A stretch of 64,000 nt of DNA, taken from Motilibacter aurantiacus (GTDB taxonomy: Bacteria; Actinomycetota; Actinomycetes; Motilibacterales; Motilibacteraceae). The DNA is taken from positions 329,506 through 393,505 of the forward strand of contig NZ_JAANNO010000002.1 in assembly GCF_011250645.1 (NCBI RefSeq), written 5' to 3'. The position numbers and the translations under genes were made by a program. Shown here piece by piece: positions 29,489-38,229 of the stretch; position 1 is the first letter of the stretch, and each line of letters starts with the position of its first letter. A model generated the notes under the pieces. It worked only from the letters and a program-made list of their open reading frames with translations. It was not told where the DNA came from and did not search any database.

Positions 29489-30826
29489 ATGCCCAGGCAC
29501 CGCACCACACTCGCGGCCGCCGTCACGGTGGCCGCGGTGACCCTCGGCGGGCTCCACGCCGTCCCTGCCGCGGCCGCGGACGTCGACCTCACGGTGGCCG
29601 GGGCCGGCCTGCACGGCTCGGTTCAGCCGGCCTCGACCGTGCACGTCGACGTCGAGGCCGCGCGGCAGGTCGAGCAGCTCACCTACCTCGTCGCGGGCCG
29701 GGTGGTCGCCACCGCACCGGTGACACCGAGCGCGGCGGGCTCCCACGGCTCCGCCCCGGTCGACCTGCGCGCGTACGCGGGGACCACGGTGACGCTGCAG
29801 GCACGGCTCTCGCGCAACGGCAAGGTCCGCGAGGACGTCAGCACGACCTTCACCGTCCGCCCGGCCGCGGCCCCCGTCCCGACCGTCCCGCCCGCGCCGG
29901 CGCCTGCCCCCACCCCGGCTACCGGCCGGGTGTCGGTCTGCGGCACGAGCTTCTGCCTCGACGGCCGCCGCTGGGCGATGCGCGCGGGATCGGTCTACGG
30001 GATGCTCGACCGCCCCGTCGAGGCCGCCGGTCTGGCGGTGGCGGCGGGCCTCAACACCATCCGGGTCACCGACTTCCTGGAGGGCACGGCGGCCGACGCC
30101 GCGGCGGCCGAGGAGCGCTGGTGGCTGCGCGTGGACCGGCTCGTGGCCGCGGCGCGGCAGGCCGGGCTGCGCGTCCTGCTCGACCTGTCGGTCTACCGCA
30201 ACCTGCTGGCCCGCCAGGGCGTCAACCCGTACACCAAGGACTGGGGGCAGCTGCTGCGCACGGTCGCCCGGCGCACGAACACTGTGACCAGGGTGCGCTA
30301 CGCCGACGACCCCACCATCGCCCTGATCGCCCTGGCCGGGGAGGCCGAGCCGCCGAAGGGCTCGCCGGCGCCGACCGTTCCCACGACCGCTCAGCTGACC
30401 GCGTTCTTCGCCCGCAGCCTGGCCCAGTGGCACGAGGCGGCGCCGGCCACGTTGGCCAGCACCGGCGGGTTCCTGCAGCTCGACTGGGACTCCGGCATCG
30501 ACTGGCGCTCCATCATGGCCCTGCCGCACAACGCCGCCTGCTCGCTGCACGTGTACTCCACGGGCGACCTGGACACGACCGTTCCCGCGGTCGCCTCCTA
30601 CTGCCGCGCGCTCGGCAAGCCGTGGATCGCCGAGGAGTTCGGCCAGGAGAGCTCGGGCGGCGACGCGTCGCGTGCAGCGCACTTCACGAAGCTGCTGTCG
30701 GCCTTCGCCGAGCGGTCGGCAGCCGGCTTCGGCATCTGGAACCTCGGGTACGGCGCCGGCCGCACCTTCGACGTCAACCCGTCGACACCGCTGACCCTCG
30801 CCGCCGTCCGCTCCGCGGCCGTCTGA
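29489..30826 (+). CDS. secreted GH5-like glycoside hydrolase
   Basis: A 445-residue protein from ATG 29489 (AGGAG eight bases upstream). It has a signal peptide ('LAAAVTVAAVTLGGLHAVPA'), an Ig-like beta domain (about 32-128), a Pro/Ala linker and a TIM-barrel domain resembling GH5/mannanase proteins: 'VCGTSFCLDGRRWAMRAGSV', 'GLNTIRVTDFLEG', 'AGLRVLLDLSVYRNLLARQG' and 'DPTIALIALAGEAEPPKG'. Candidate acid/base Glu lies in 'GEAEP' and nucleophile Glu in 'PWIAEEFGQESSG'; the usual Asn before the first Glu (NEP) is absent. It probably hydrolyses a beta-linked surface polymer. It converges on the GT-C-like gene with only nine bases between stops, so no separate terminator fits there. Confidence 0.75.
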   Translation: MPRHRTTLAAAVTVAAVTLGGLHAVPAAAADVDLTVAGAGLHGSVQPASTVHVDVEAARQVEQLTYLVAGRVVATAPVTPSAAGSHGSAPVDLRAYAGTTVTLQARLSRNGKVREDVSTTFTVRPAAAPVPTVPPAPAPAPTPATGRVSVCGTSFCLDGRRWAMRAGSVYGMLDRPVEAAGLAVAAGLNTIRVTDFLEGTAADAAAAEERWWLRVDRLVAAARQAGLRVLLDLSVYRNLLARQGVNPYTKDWGQLLRTVARRTNTVTRVRYADDPTIALIALAGEAEPPKGSPAPTVPTTAQLTAFFARSLAQWHEAAPATLASTGGFLQLDWDSGIDWRSIMALPHNAACSLHVYSTGDLDTTVPAVASYCRALGKPWIAEEFGQESSGGDASRAAHFTKLLSAFAERSAAGFGIWNLGYGAGRTFDVNPSTPLTLAAVRSAAV

Positions 30827-30835
30827 GCGGCCCGG

Positions 30836-32584
30836 CTACCGCACCGAGTAGAGCCGCCACGCCGGCTGGTCGCTGTTCGCCGCCCACTCCCGCTCGAGCG
30901 TGCCGATCCCGGCGCCGTCGGCGAAGAACGTCGGGTAGGCGACGTTGACCGCGTTGGACCGGCCGAGCAGCTCGTTGGGCACGTCGAGCACGAAGCGCAC
31001 GTCGTTGGACCCCAGCGTCCGCAGCGCCTCCGGGAACTCGCGGTCGGTGGTGACGACGAACTGCTGCGGCCGCCTCGACGCGAGGACGATCGCGTAGCCA
31101 CTGGCGTTGTCGACGAGGACCGACTGATCGGGCAGCAGCTGCGCGTCCAGGAACGCTGCGATCTCCCGCTCGTTGGCGAAGCGGCGCTCCATGCGCTGCG
31201 CGACCGGGCTGTCCGGATGGAAGACCAGGTCGAACTGCGGCGCCTCCTCCGCGGCGACCGAGCCGTTCTCGATCGCCCAGACCTGCGTGCCGAACGGTGC
31301 GACCAGGGCGGCGGCCACCGCGGCGGCCGTCGCGCCCCGCAGGGCGCGGCGGCGGGACGCGGGGCGCGCGGCCCGGGGCACGGAGCCCGGCCGGCCCGCC
31401 AGCAGCAGGCCCGCGAGCACGAACGCCAGCGGGACGGTGCAGATGTAGAACCGCAGCCACCCGAAGGTCGTGCCGCTGAGGTAGGCGTACAGCTCGAACG
31501 CCAGCACCGGTGCCAGCAGGGCGGTCGGTGCGAGGAGTGACAGCCGGCGACGGCGCCAGGCGAGGACGAGCGAGACCCCGACCAGCACCACGAGCAGCGG
31601 CGACAGCGCCAGGAGCTGCAGACCGCTGGTCATGACCCGGTCGAGCGAGAAGAGGGCGTCGGTGCTGTTGGCGCCCTGCTGCTCCACCTGGCTGGAGTTG
31701 CCGTAGGCCGAGCTGAACTGTGCGAAGGGCTCGCCCACGATCAGCCAGCTCAGGCCGGCCCACACCGCGACGACGAACCCGACCGGGGCGGCCACGAGGA
31801 GCGCGTCGAGAAGCGCGACGCGACGGCGGGCCGCGGGTGCGCCCTCGGCGCTGCGGTGGACCGCGACCGCGACGAAGGCGCAGGCCGCGGCCGCGGAGAC
31901 GGCGGCCTCGTAGCGGGCGAGGTAGCCGACCCCCAGCGCGACGCCGACCGTCACGAGCGCGGGCCAGTGCCCCGTACGCGACCACACGAGCAGCGCGCGC
32001 ACCGCGACCAGCTGGGTGAGCAGGAGGTAGGCCTCGCTCATCCCGTTGGCGCCGTAGTAGGCGATCATCGGCGTCAGGCCGAACGCGACGGCCAGCGCGA
32101 GGCGCGGGCCGCGGCGCAGGCCGGCGTCGCGCAGCAGCCCGGCCAGCACGGCGACTGCGGCGGCCATGCAGCCGGCCGACAGCACGTTGCCGGCGAACGC
32201 CTTGGTCGCGAGCTCCGGGACGAGCCCCTTGCCGAACAGCAGCGGGATGGAGGCGATCGACGGCAGCGGGTTCCACACGAAGCCGACGGCGGCCAGGTGC
32301 GGGTCCGAGCTGAACACGACGAGGCTGCCGTTCGCTACCCGGCTCATCGCGTCGAGCGCGATGCTCCCGTAGTGCTGCACGAGCACCCAGCCGAGCGCGA
32401 CGTAGCCGGCGAAGAACAGGCCCCACAGCGTCAGCGCCTCGCGAGGCGACGCCGCCGGCCGTGGCGGGGCCGAGCGGCGCAGGGACGGCCGCGCGGCCGG
32501 CTCCGGGGTGCGTACGACCTCGAGCGTGTCCCTGCGCAGGACGACCGGGCCGTCCTCGCTTCCGCGGGTCAACGTGTCAGACAT
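30836..32584 (-). CDS. GT-C-like multi-span membrane protein
   Basis: A 582-residue protein with a hydrophilic N terminus of about 50 residues, roughly 11 hydrophobic segments and a C-terminal soluble tail from about residue 425. The first large loop has 'SDPHLAAVGFVWNPLPSIA' rather than the usual acidic pair; later features include 'YYGANGMSEAYLLLTQ' and 'RYEAAVSAAAACAF'. The tail carries 'FLDAQLLPDQSVLVDNASGY' and 'EFPEALRTLGSNDVRFVLDV', like actinobacterial dolichyl-phosphate-mannose-transferase-like proteins. Its start overlaps the upstream GT2 stop by eight bases. Probably a lipid-linked sugar transferase or a polymer-export partner; specific role unknown. Confidence 0.75.
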   Translation of the reverse strand: MSDTLTRGSEDGPVVLRRDTLEVVRTPEPAARPSLRRSAPPRPAASPREALTLWGLFFAGYVALGWVLVQHYGSIALDAMSRVANGSLVVFSSDPHLAAVGFVWNPLPSIASIPLLFGKGLVPELATKAFAGNVLSAGCMAAAVAVLAGLLRDAGLRRGPRLALAVAFGLTPMIAYYGANGMSEAYLLLTQLVAVRALLVWSRTGHWPALVTVGVALGVGYLARYEAAVSAAAACAFVAVAVHRSAEGAPAARRRVALLDALLVAAPVGFVVAVWAGLSWLIVGEPFAQFSSAYGNSSQVEQQGANSTDALFSLDRVMTSGLQLLALSPLLVVLVGVSLVLAWRRRRLSLLAPTALLAPVLAFELYAYLSGTTFGWLRFYICTVPLAFVLAGLLLAGRPGSVPRAARPASRRRALRGATAAAVAAALVAPFGTQVWAIENGSVAAEEAPQFDLVFHPDSPVAQRMERRFANEREIAAFLDAQLLPDQSVLVDNASGYAIVLASRRPQQFVVTTDREFPEALRTLGSNDVRFVLDVPNELLGRSNAVNVAYPTFFADGAGIGTLEREWAANSDQPAWRLYSVR

Positions 32585-34034
32585 CGACGGCCTCTCCTGC
32601 CGGTGCTGGGACGTGCGGGGCGCTCAGCCCGTGCGTCGTCTTCTCCCAGTACGACGGCTGCAGCACCAGCTGCACCACCGCCTTGACCGCGGCCAACGAC
32701 ATCATCACCCAGTAGCCGGGGAACGTCAGCGCCGCGACGAGCAGGTCGAAGCGGCGCGCGGCCCGGGCGGACACGAGGCCGGCGTAGATCATCGCGAAGT
32801 TGCCGAGGACGAAGCAGACCATCGACGGGTAGTAGACGTAGCCGGGGAAAAGCGCCGCGATCACGCCCGGCTCCGCGACGAACCAGGCGATCGCGAGGTA
32901 CCAGAACACCGGGTTCAGCGCCGCGAGAACCGGAGTTCCGGCAACGAAGAGCGTGAATCCGAGGTAGCCCTTCCAGCCGATCGTGCGGATCAGCTGTACC
33001 GGGTGGCGGTTGTGCACGATCCACGTCTGCAGGTAGCCCTTGTACCAGCGGCTGCGCTGCTTGACCCAGTTGACGAAGTCGGAGTTCGCCTCCTCCAGCG
33101 TCAGCGACGCGAGGACCTCGGTCCGGAGCCCGGCACGGGCGATGCGCAGCCCCAGGTCCGCGTCCTCGGTGACGTTGTACGGGTCCCAGCCGCCGAGCTC
33201 GCGCAGCGCGGAGGCCCGCAGGTGGTTGGAGGTGCCGCCGAGCGGGACCGGGGCCTTCAGCGCCACCAGGCCGGGCAGCAGGTGCTCGAACCACGTGACG
33301 TACTCGAGCGTGAACCAGCGGGTGATGATGTTCTGGCCGGCGTTGAAGTAGCCCAGCCTCGCCTGCACGCACACGACGTCCTCGGGCAGCCGGGCGAACG
33401 CCACCGCCGCGCGTCGCAGCTGCAGCGGGTCCGGCTGGTCCTCGGCGTCGTAGATCGTGATCAGATCGCCCGTCGCCTGCTGCAGGCCGTAGTTGCACGC
33501 GTTCGGCTTGGTGCGCACCCCGCCGTCGGGCACGAGCACCACCCGCAGCATGGCGGGCAGCTGCACTCGCGCGACCGCGGCCCGGGTCACGTCGTCGTCC
33601 TCCTCGAGCAGCAGCAGGACCTCGAGCTTGTCCCGGGGGTAGTCGAGGCGGCCGAGGTTGCCCACCAGCTGCCCGATGACCTCCGGCTCGCGGTACGCGG
33701 GCACGAGGACGGTGTAGGCCGGCAGCTCCGCCTCGGGGACCGCGAGCGCCTCCGCGTCCGGGACCTCGATCGCCTCGGGCGCCGTGGTGCCGAGCTTGAC
33801 GCACATCAACCGGTACGCCACGGCGGCGAGGTAGGCGAGCGTGACCGCCACCACCAGCACGTTGCCGGTGCCGGTCGGGCTGAGCACGAGGCCGACGAGC
33901 AGCAGGGCCCCGACTCCGCCGAGCGCCTGCTTCTGCCGTCGGGACAGGGTGCTCGCGGCCGACTGGTCCGCGGTCAGCCCGAACGCGGTGACGCCGCCGC
34001 GGGTACGGCGCTGGGCAGGGATGACGGCGGTCAT
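32577..34034 (-). CDS. membrane GT2 processive glycosyltransferase (cellulose-synthase-like)
   Basis: A 485-residue protein with two N-terminal helices ('GALLLVGLVLSPTGTGNVLV'), a cytoplasmic GT-A domain and three to four C-terminal helices. The processive signature is complete: 'YTVLVPAYREPEVIGQLVGN', 'LLLEEDDDVTRAAV', DXD-like 'TIYDAEDQPDPLQLRRA', catalytic 'NVTEDADLGLRIARAG' and 'VKQRSRWYKGYLQT' (QxxRW). ATG 34034 follows AGGAG by seven bases; the long open frame upstream is an artefact of GC bias. Predicted to polymerise and extrude a beta-linked glycan. It sits between the DPM1-GtrA protein and the GT-C-like protein on the minus strand. Confidence 0.9.
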   Translation of the reverse strand: MTAVIPAQRRTRGGVTAFGLTADQSAASTLSRRQKQALGGVGALLLVGLVLSPTGTGNVLVVAVTLAYLAAVAYRLMCVKLGTTAPEAIEVPDAEALAVPEAELPAYTVLVPAYREPEVIGQLVGNLGRLDYPRDKLEVLLLLEEDDDVTRAAVARVQLPAMLRVVLVPDGGVRTKPNACNYGLQQATGDLITIYDAEDQPDPLQLRRAAVAFARLPEDVVCVQARLGYFNAGQNIITRWFTLEYVTWFEHLLPGLVALKAPVPLGGTSNHLRASALRELGGWDPYNVTEDADLGLRIARAGLRTEVLASLTLEEANSDFVNWVKQRSRWYKGYLQTWIVHNRHPVQLIRTIGWKGYLGFTLFVAGTPVLAALNPVFWYLAIAWFVAEPGVIAALFPGYVYYPSMVCFVLGNFAMIYAGLVSARAARRFDLLVAALTFPGYWVMMSLAAVKAVVQLVLQPSYWEKTTHGLSAPHVPAPAGEAVDV

Positions 34035-34072
34035 GGCACGCTCCTGGGACGGCTCGCGGGAGGCCGGCGGAG

Positions 34073-35863
34073 TCACAGGGCCACCACGGCCGCGACGGCG
34101 GCGGCCGACACCGCGGCCAGGGCGACGGTGGCGCCCGGCCCGCCCTTGCCGAGCGCGACGGCCTCTCGCGCCGGCCCGGGCGAGGAGGTGACCAGGGGCA
34201 GCGCGGCCAGCGCGGCGACGAGCACCGACCCCAGGCCGACCTCGGCCACGCTGTGGGCCGGCCCCGCGGCATCCCAGGCGGCCTGCCCCAGCGGCGACGC
34301 GGTCAGCGCCCCCACCGTGAGCGGCAGCCATGCGCGCCACAGCGCCCGGACACCGAACAGCAGCGTGACCAACCCGGCGCTGAACACGGGCAGCGCCGCG
34401 ACGGGGCCGGCGCCCGAGCCGTCCTCCCGGTGCGCGGCCAGCAGGACCGCGCTGCCGAGCAGGACGACGGCGACGATGAGGTCGAGCTGCAGGTCCTCGA
34501 TCTCGTTCCCGCGGCGCGCCCCGAGGCCGGCCAGCACCGCGGCGAGCGGGGCCCAGGCCGCGGCGACGAGCCAGCCGAGCGAGCCCTCGGGCAGCGCGAG
34601 CGCGCCCTGGGCGAAGGCGGCCGTCGAAGCCACCACGAGCAGCGCCGCCCGCGTCAACGGCCGTTCCCACTGCGCGACGGGGCGTGCGGGCGGCGTGGAG
34701 CGTGCGGCGAAGTGCCGGCCGCCCGTGCTCTGCGTGCCCGCCGCCGGGAAGACCCAGCGGGCGCTGACGACGTAGCGCAGCACGAAGACCAGGCCCAGCA
34801 TGACCACGTTGGCCGGGGCGTGGTGCAGGCCGACGCCGTCGACCAGCGCGGTGAGGATCAGCACCTGCAGCGGGATGAGCCCCGTGTTCAGCGCCCAGAA
34901 GCGGCCGAACCGCTCGCTGGAGCGGCGCTGGGCGCCGGAGAAGACGAACCGGTCGGCCAGGACGAAGTTCCAGACGATGGCGGCCTGCGTGGCCACCGCG
35001 CTGGCCGCCTGGTACGGCAGCGCGGGGGCGGCGGCGGTCAGCGCCGTGAGGGCGAGGGTGTTGACGACGATCCCGCTGAGGCCCACGGCGAGGAAGCCGC
35101 CGACCTGCTTCAGCCCGCCGGCGAGCACCGTGACGGCGGCGAGCCGCAGCAGGACCAGCTGCCACAGGAAGCGCAGCCCTTCCCGCAGGGACGCCTTGCT
35201 CTCCCCTGCCCGGCGCGCCTCGAAAGTGAAGGGAACTTCGCTGATGCGCAGGCCGGGTGTGCGCAGGACGAGCTCGAGCAGGATCTTGTATCCCCGCGGT
35301 CGGAGCCTGTCGAGGTCCACGGCGCCGCGACGCACCGCGAAGAACCCGCTCATCGGGTCGCTGACCGGCTGCAGCCGGCGCGGGAACATTCCCGCGGCCA
35401 TGCGTGTCGACAGCCCTGAGACCAGCGCTCTCCGGGCGCCCGCGAGGCCCGCCGCGCTGCCGTCCCCGAAGTAGCGGCTCGCCACCACGACGTCGGCGCC
35501 GTCGGCACCGGCCTCGAGCAGGAGCGGCAGGACCTCCGGCGGGTGCTGCAGGTCCCCGTCCATGACGACGGCCCAGTCCGCGCGGGCCGCGCGCAGCCCG
35601 GCGACGACGGCGCCGCTGAGCCCTCCGCGCCGCTCGCCCTCCGGACGGTGCAGCAGCCGGACGTCGAGGTCGTCGCGGCGGGACTGCTCGAGGATCCGCG
35701 TCGGCGTCTCGTCGTCGCTGTCGTCGACGAACAGCACCTCGACCGCACGGCCGGGGAGCGCCGCGGACAGCCGTGCGAGCAGCGGCCCGACGTTGTCGGC
35801 CTCGTTGCGCGTGGGGACGACGACCGTGAGGTCGGGTGCCACCAGGTCGTCGACCGCGGGCAT
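34073..35863 (-). CDS. GT2 (DPM1-like)-GtrA fusion with extra C-terminal membrane domain
   Basis: A 596-residue protein. Residues about 8-230 form a GT2 domain of the polyprenyl-phosphate sugar transferase type: 'LTVVVPTRNEADNVGPLLAR', 'VLFVDDSDDETPTRIL', 'AVVMDGDLQHPPEVLPLLLE', 'FAVRRGAVDLDRLRPRGYKI'. About 245-370 is a four-helix GtrA domain ('QVGGFLAVGLSGIVVNTLAL', 'IVWNFVLADRFVF', 'FVLRYVVSARWVF'). A third part of about 200 residues with six hydrophobic segments follows and is not part of standard DPM1-GtrA fusions. It should make and flip a polyprenyl-phosphate sugar for GT-C enzymes such as its neighbours. ATG 35863 has GGAAGG four bases upstream. Confidence 0.88.
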   Translation of the reverse strand: MPAVDDLVAPDLTVVVPTRNEADNVGPLLARLSAALPGRAVEVLFVDDSDDETPTRILEQSRRDDLDVRLLHRPEGERRGGLSGAVVAGLRAARADWAVVMDGDLQHPPEVLPLLLEAGADGADVVVASRYFGDGSAAGLAGARRALVSGLSTRMAAGMFPRRLQPVSDPMSGFFAVRRGAVDLDRLRPRGYKILLELVLRTPGLRISEVPFTFEARRAGESKASLREGLRFLWQLVLLRLAAVTVLAGGLKQVGGFLAVGLSGIVVNTLALTALTAAAPALPYQAASAVATQAAIVWNFVLADRFVFSGAQRRSSERFGRFWALNTGLIPLQVLILTALVDGVGLHHAPANVVMLGLVFVLRYVVSARWVFPAAGTQSTGGRHFAARSTPPARPVAQWERPLTRAALLVVASTAAFAQGALALPEGSLGWLVAAAWAPLAAVLAGLGARRGNEIEDLQLDLIVAVVLLGSAVLLAAHREDGSGAGPVAALPVFSAGLVTLLFGVRALWRAWLPLTVGALTASPLGQAAWDAAGPAHSVAEVGLGSVLVAALAALPLVTSSPGPAREAVALGKGGPGATVALAAVSAAAVAAVVAL

Positions 35864-36165
35864 GCGGCCTTCCAGCGCGGCACCGGCCACGTCGTGCCCC
35901 TCCAGCAGGCGAGGCGGCGGCACAGGGCGCGCGACGGCCTCGGTTCGTACGGCGGTCGGGCCCGGGCGACTCCCGGGCCGCTCGCACAAGCCACGCTGCC
36001 GGCGAGACGTCGAGCGGAGGCCCGACGTGTGCTCAACGTAATCAAACCCCGAGGCGATCACCAGTGGATCAGGGATTTCGTAACGCAGATGTACCACTTG
36101 CGAGGGACATCGTCGACCGAGCGTGACCGAGCGTGTCCGCGACGTCGGCCACTGGCGACTGCCGG
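35864..36165. other. intergenic region with direct repeat
   Basis: This 302-base stretch lies between the methyltransferase stop and the DPM1-GtrA start on the minus strand. It is AT-richer than its surroundings around 36035-36105 and probably carries the promoter of the DPM1-GtrA unit. A 10-bp direct repeat GACCGAGCGT occurs in tandem at 36115-36134. No hairpin terminator was found. Confidence 0.4.
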
Positions 36166-36975
36166 TCAGGTCCCGTCCGGCTCCCGGGTCTGCGCCGCGG
36201 CACGCAGCAGAGCCTCGTGGTCGGCCTGGGTGCGGCCGCGCAGCCGCTTCTCGACCACCCGGCCGGCCAGCCGGCTGCCGCGGTAGGACGCCAGCAGCGC
36301 GTACGCGCGCGGGTCCGGGCTCCGGTCCGTCAACATGTGCAGCCCCGACGCGGAGTAGAGGCGCAGCCCGAGCCGTGACCCGATGTGCTCGAGGGTGCGA
36401 CGCCGGTAGAAGGCGATGTGCTGGCCGGTGGCGAAGGCGAAGTACCACCAGTCCCGGCCGGGAGGTCTCTCCTCCGGCCAGAGCTCGGTCGTGAACAGCA
36501 GCGTGCGGCACCCGCGGTCGCGCATGACGCCGTCCACGAACTCGACCGGGTGCTCGAGGTGCTCGAGCACCTCCAGCGCCGTCATCGCGGCGAAGCCCCG
36601 GTCGTGGTCGGCGGCCTCGAAGCCGCGGGCCAGCACGTTCTCGGTGTAGGGGTCTGACCAGTAGAAGTCGAGCCCCTTGTCGCGCAGCAGCCGGGTGAGC
36701 AGGCCGACGCCCCCGGAGACGTCCAGGAACCGGCCGGACACCCCGGTGACGTACGCCAGCACGGGCAGGATCCGCGTGCCCATCTGCAGGTTGCGCCAGA
36801 GCAGGCCCGTGTCCGCGTCCGCGATCCCCCGGCTGTACGCCTCGTCCAGCCAGTAGGGGGCCTCCGTCTGCAGGAACCCGCAGCCGTCACAGGAGAAGTA
36901 CGCCACGTCGTGACGCCCGAGCACCCGCTCGGTGAACATCGGCCGGGCCTGCGCCCCGCACACCCTGCAGACCAT
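36166..36975 (-). CDS. SAM-dependent methyltransferase with N-terminal zinc-ribbon
   Basis: A 269-residue protein. The N terminus has two Cys pairs ('CRVCGAQARPMF' and 'FSCDGCGFLQTE'), the zinc-ribbon typical of C-methyltransferase-like proteins in sugar clusters. A class I methyltransferase core follows: 'GRFLDVSGGVGLLTRLLRDK' as the SAM-binding motif I, 'GFAAMTALEVLEHLEHPVEF' and 'DWWYFAFATGQHIAFYRRRT', the last typical of Methyltransf_23 members acting in polysaccharide loci. Probably methylates a nucleotide sugar or glycan. The gene is the last of the minus-strand set flippase-GT4-GT4-methyltransferase. Confidence 0.82.
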   Translation of the reverse strand: MVCRVCGAQARPMFTERVLGRHDVAYFSCDGCGFLQTEAPYWLDEAYSRGIADADTGLLWRNLQMGTRILPVLAYVTGVSGRFLDVSGGVGLLTRLLRDKGLDFYWSDPYTENVLARGFEAADHDRGFAAMTALEVLEHLEHPVEFVDGVMRDRGCRTLLFTTELWPEERPPGRDWWYFAFATGQHIAFYRRRTLEHIGSRLGLRLYSASGLHMLTDRSPDPRAYALLASYRGSRLAGRVVEKRLRGRTQADHEALLRAAAQTREPDGT

Positions 36976-37010
36976 CGCTGGCTACCCCTTGTCCTCGTGT
37001 GGCCCGGCGC

Positions 37011-38159
37011 TCAGGTGAGCTGCCGGTAGGCCGCGGCGGTCGACGCAGCGGTGCGCTCCCAGGTGAACCGGCGCGCCCGGGCCCGGCCCGCCGCCCGCAG
37101 GCGTTCCCGCATCGCCCCGTCCTGGACGAGCCGTTTCACCCCGACCGCCATGTCCTCCTCGTCGGCGGGGTCGACGTAGGAGGCCGCCTCGCCGAGCACC
37201 TCCGGGACCGAGGACGCGCTCGTCGCCAGCACCGGGCAGCCGCGCGCCATCGCCTCCAGAGGCGGCAGGCCGAACCCCTCGTACAGCGAGGGGTAGACGA
37301 ACCCCAGGGCCGATCGGTAGAGCCGGTCGAGCTGCGCGTCGTCGGCCGGGACCTGCTGCACCCTTCCCGCGAGCCCGAGCTTCTCGACGAGGCCTCGTTC
37401 GGAGGCCTGCAACGGCCCGCCGCCGGCGCAGACGAGCCGGGCCTCTGCGGCGACGCCCGATGCCGCGTACGCCCGCACGAAGGGCGCCCAGTTCTTGTAG
37501 CGGTTCGAGCGCGCCCCGGCGTAGAGCAGGAACGGCTCCGCGCCCCGCTGGGACCGCGTCCCCTGCCCGGGGCCGGGGTCACGACAGGGCTCAGGGCAGG
37601 GCTCCGGGCAGGGCTCCGGGCAGGGCTCGGGGATCGTCACGCCGTGCGGCACCACGACGACGCGCTCGCGGGGCACGTCGAACACGGACAACAGGTCGCG
37701 CCTGGTGTTCTCGGAGACGGCGATCAGCAGGTCCGCGCGGGCGAACAGCTCGCGCTGACGCGGGACGGTCGGGTCCTCGGGCAGGAAGTACTCGGGGAAG
37801 AGCGCGTGGATCAGGTCGTGGACCGTCACCACGACCGGGCCCTTCCACCTCTCGTGCGCCCGCCCGCCGTAGTAGGTCTTGTGGTAGACGGTGCCTGCCG
37901 GTAGCCGCCGTGACCAGAGGCGCAGCGCTTGCTCGTTGAGCGCATCGCAGAGCAGGCGGGCACGGTGGCGTTCCAGCGCGCGCGGCGTCCTGGCCCCCAG
38001 CACGCCGGGGACGCCCTGCAGCAGCTCGTTCGCGTGCAACCCGGCGAAGAGCGAGCTGTCCACGTCGAACCCGCCCAGTCGACGGTGCAGCTCGACCAGA
38101 TAGCGCGTGACGCCCCCGTACCGCTGGTCGAAGGCCTCGGGCCCGAGCACCACTCTCAT
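37011..38159 (-). CDS. GT4-family glycosyltransferase (mannosyltransferase-like) with (PEPC)4 insert
   Basis: A 382-residue GT-B protein: '[20 protein letters not shown]', '[20 protein letters not shown]', '[19 protein letters not shown]', '[13 protein letters not shown]' before the interdomain region, then '[20 protein letters not shown]', '[20 protein letters not shown]' and '[20 protein letters not shown]' with the EX7E-type Glu residues. The set resembles WbaZ/mannosyltransferase-B-type enzymes. Oddly, a 16-residue Pro-Glu-Pro-Cys repeat occurs in the linker between the two GT-B halves (encoded at 37585-37632). ATG 38159 was chosen as the family start; the 5' frame extension is noise. Confidence 0.88.
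   Translation of the reverse strand: MRVVLGPEAFDQRYGGVTRYLVELHRRLGGFDVDSSLFAGLHANELLQGVPGVLGARTPRALERHRARLLCDALNEQALRLWSRRLPAGTVYHKTYYGGRAHERWKGPVVVTVHDLIHALFPEYFLPEDPTVPRQRELFARADLLIAVSENTRRDLLSVFDVPRERVVVVPHGVTIPEPCPEPCPEPCPEPCRDPGPGQGTRSQRGAEPFLLYAGARSNRYKNWAPFVRAYAASGVAAEARLVCAGGGPLQASERGLVEKLGLAGRVQQVPADDAQLDRLYRSALGFVYPSLYEGFGLPPLEAMARGCPVLATSASSVPEVLGEAASYVDPADEEDMAVGVKRLVQDGAMRERLRAAGRARARRFTWERTAASTAAAYRQLT
37585..37632. repeat. four tandem 12-bp repeats inside the GT4 gene
   Basis: Four in-frame copies of CAGGGCTCMGGG (units at 37585, 37597, 37609 and 37621; the two middle ones identical) encode Pro-Glu-Pro-Cys four times in the interdomain linker. Copy number changes would keep the frame. 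Confidence 0.9.
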
Positions 38160-38229
38160 GCGGGTGCCCCCACCCGCCCGCGGGAGACACCGCGCCGGAC
38201 AGGACGGCCGGCATCGGCCTGCCGGGCCC

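Noticed and set aside
35864-36165. In-frame 5' extension of the DPM1-GtrA protein into the intergenic region
   Set aside because: Codon bias falls off sharply and there is a good ribosome binding site at the internal ATG 35863.
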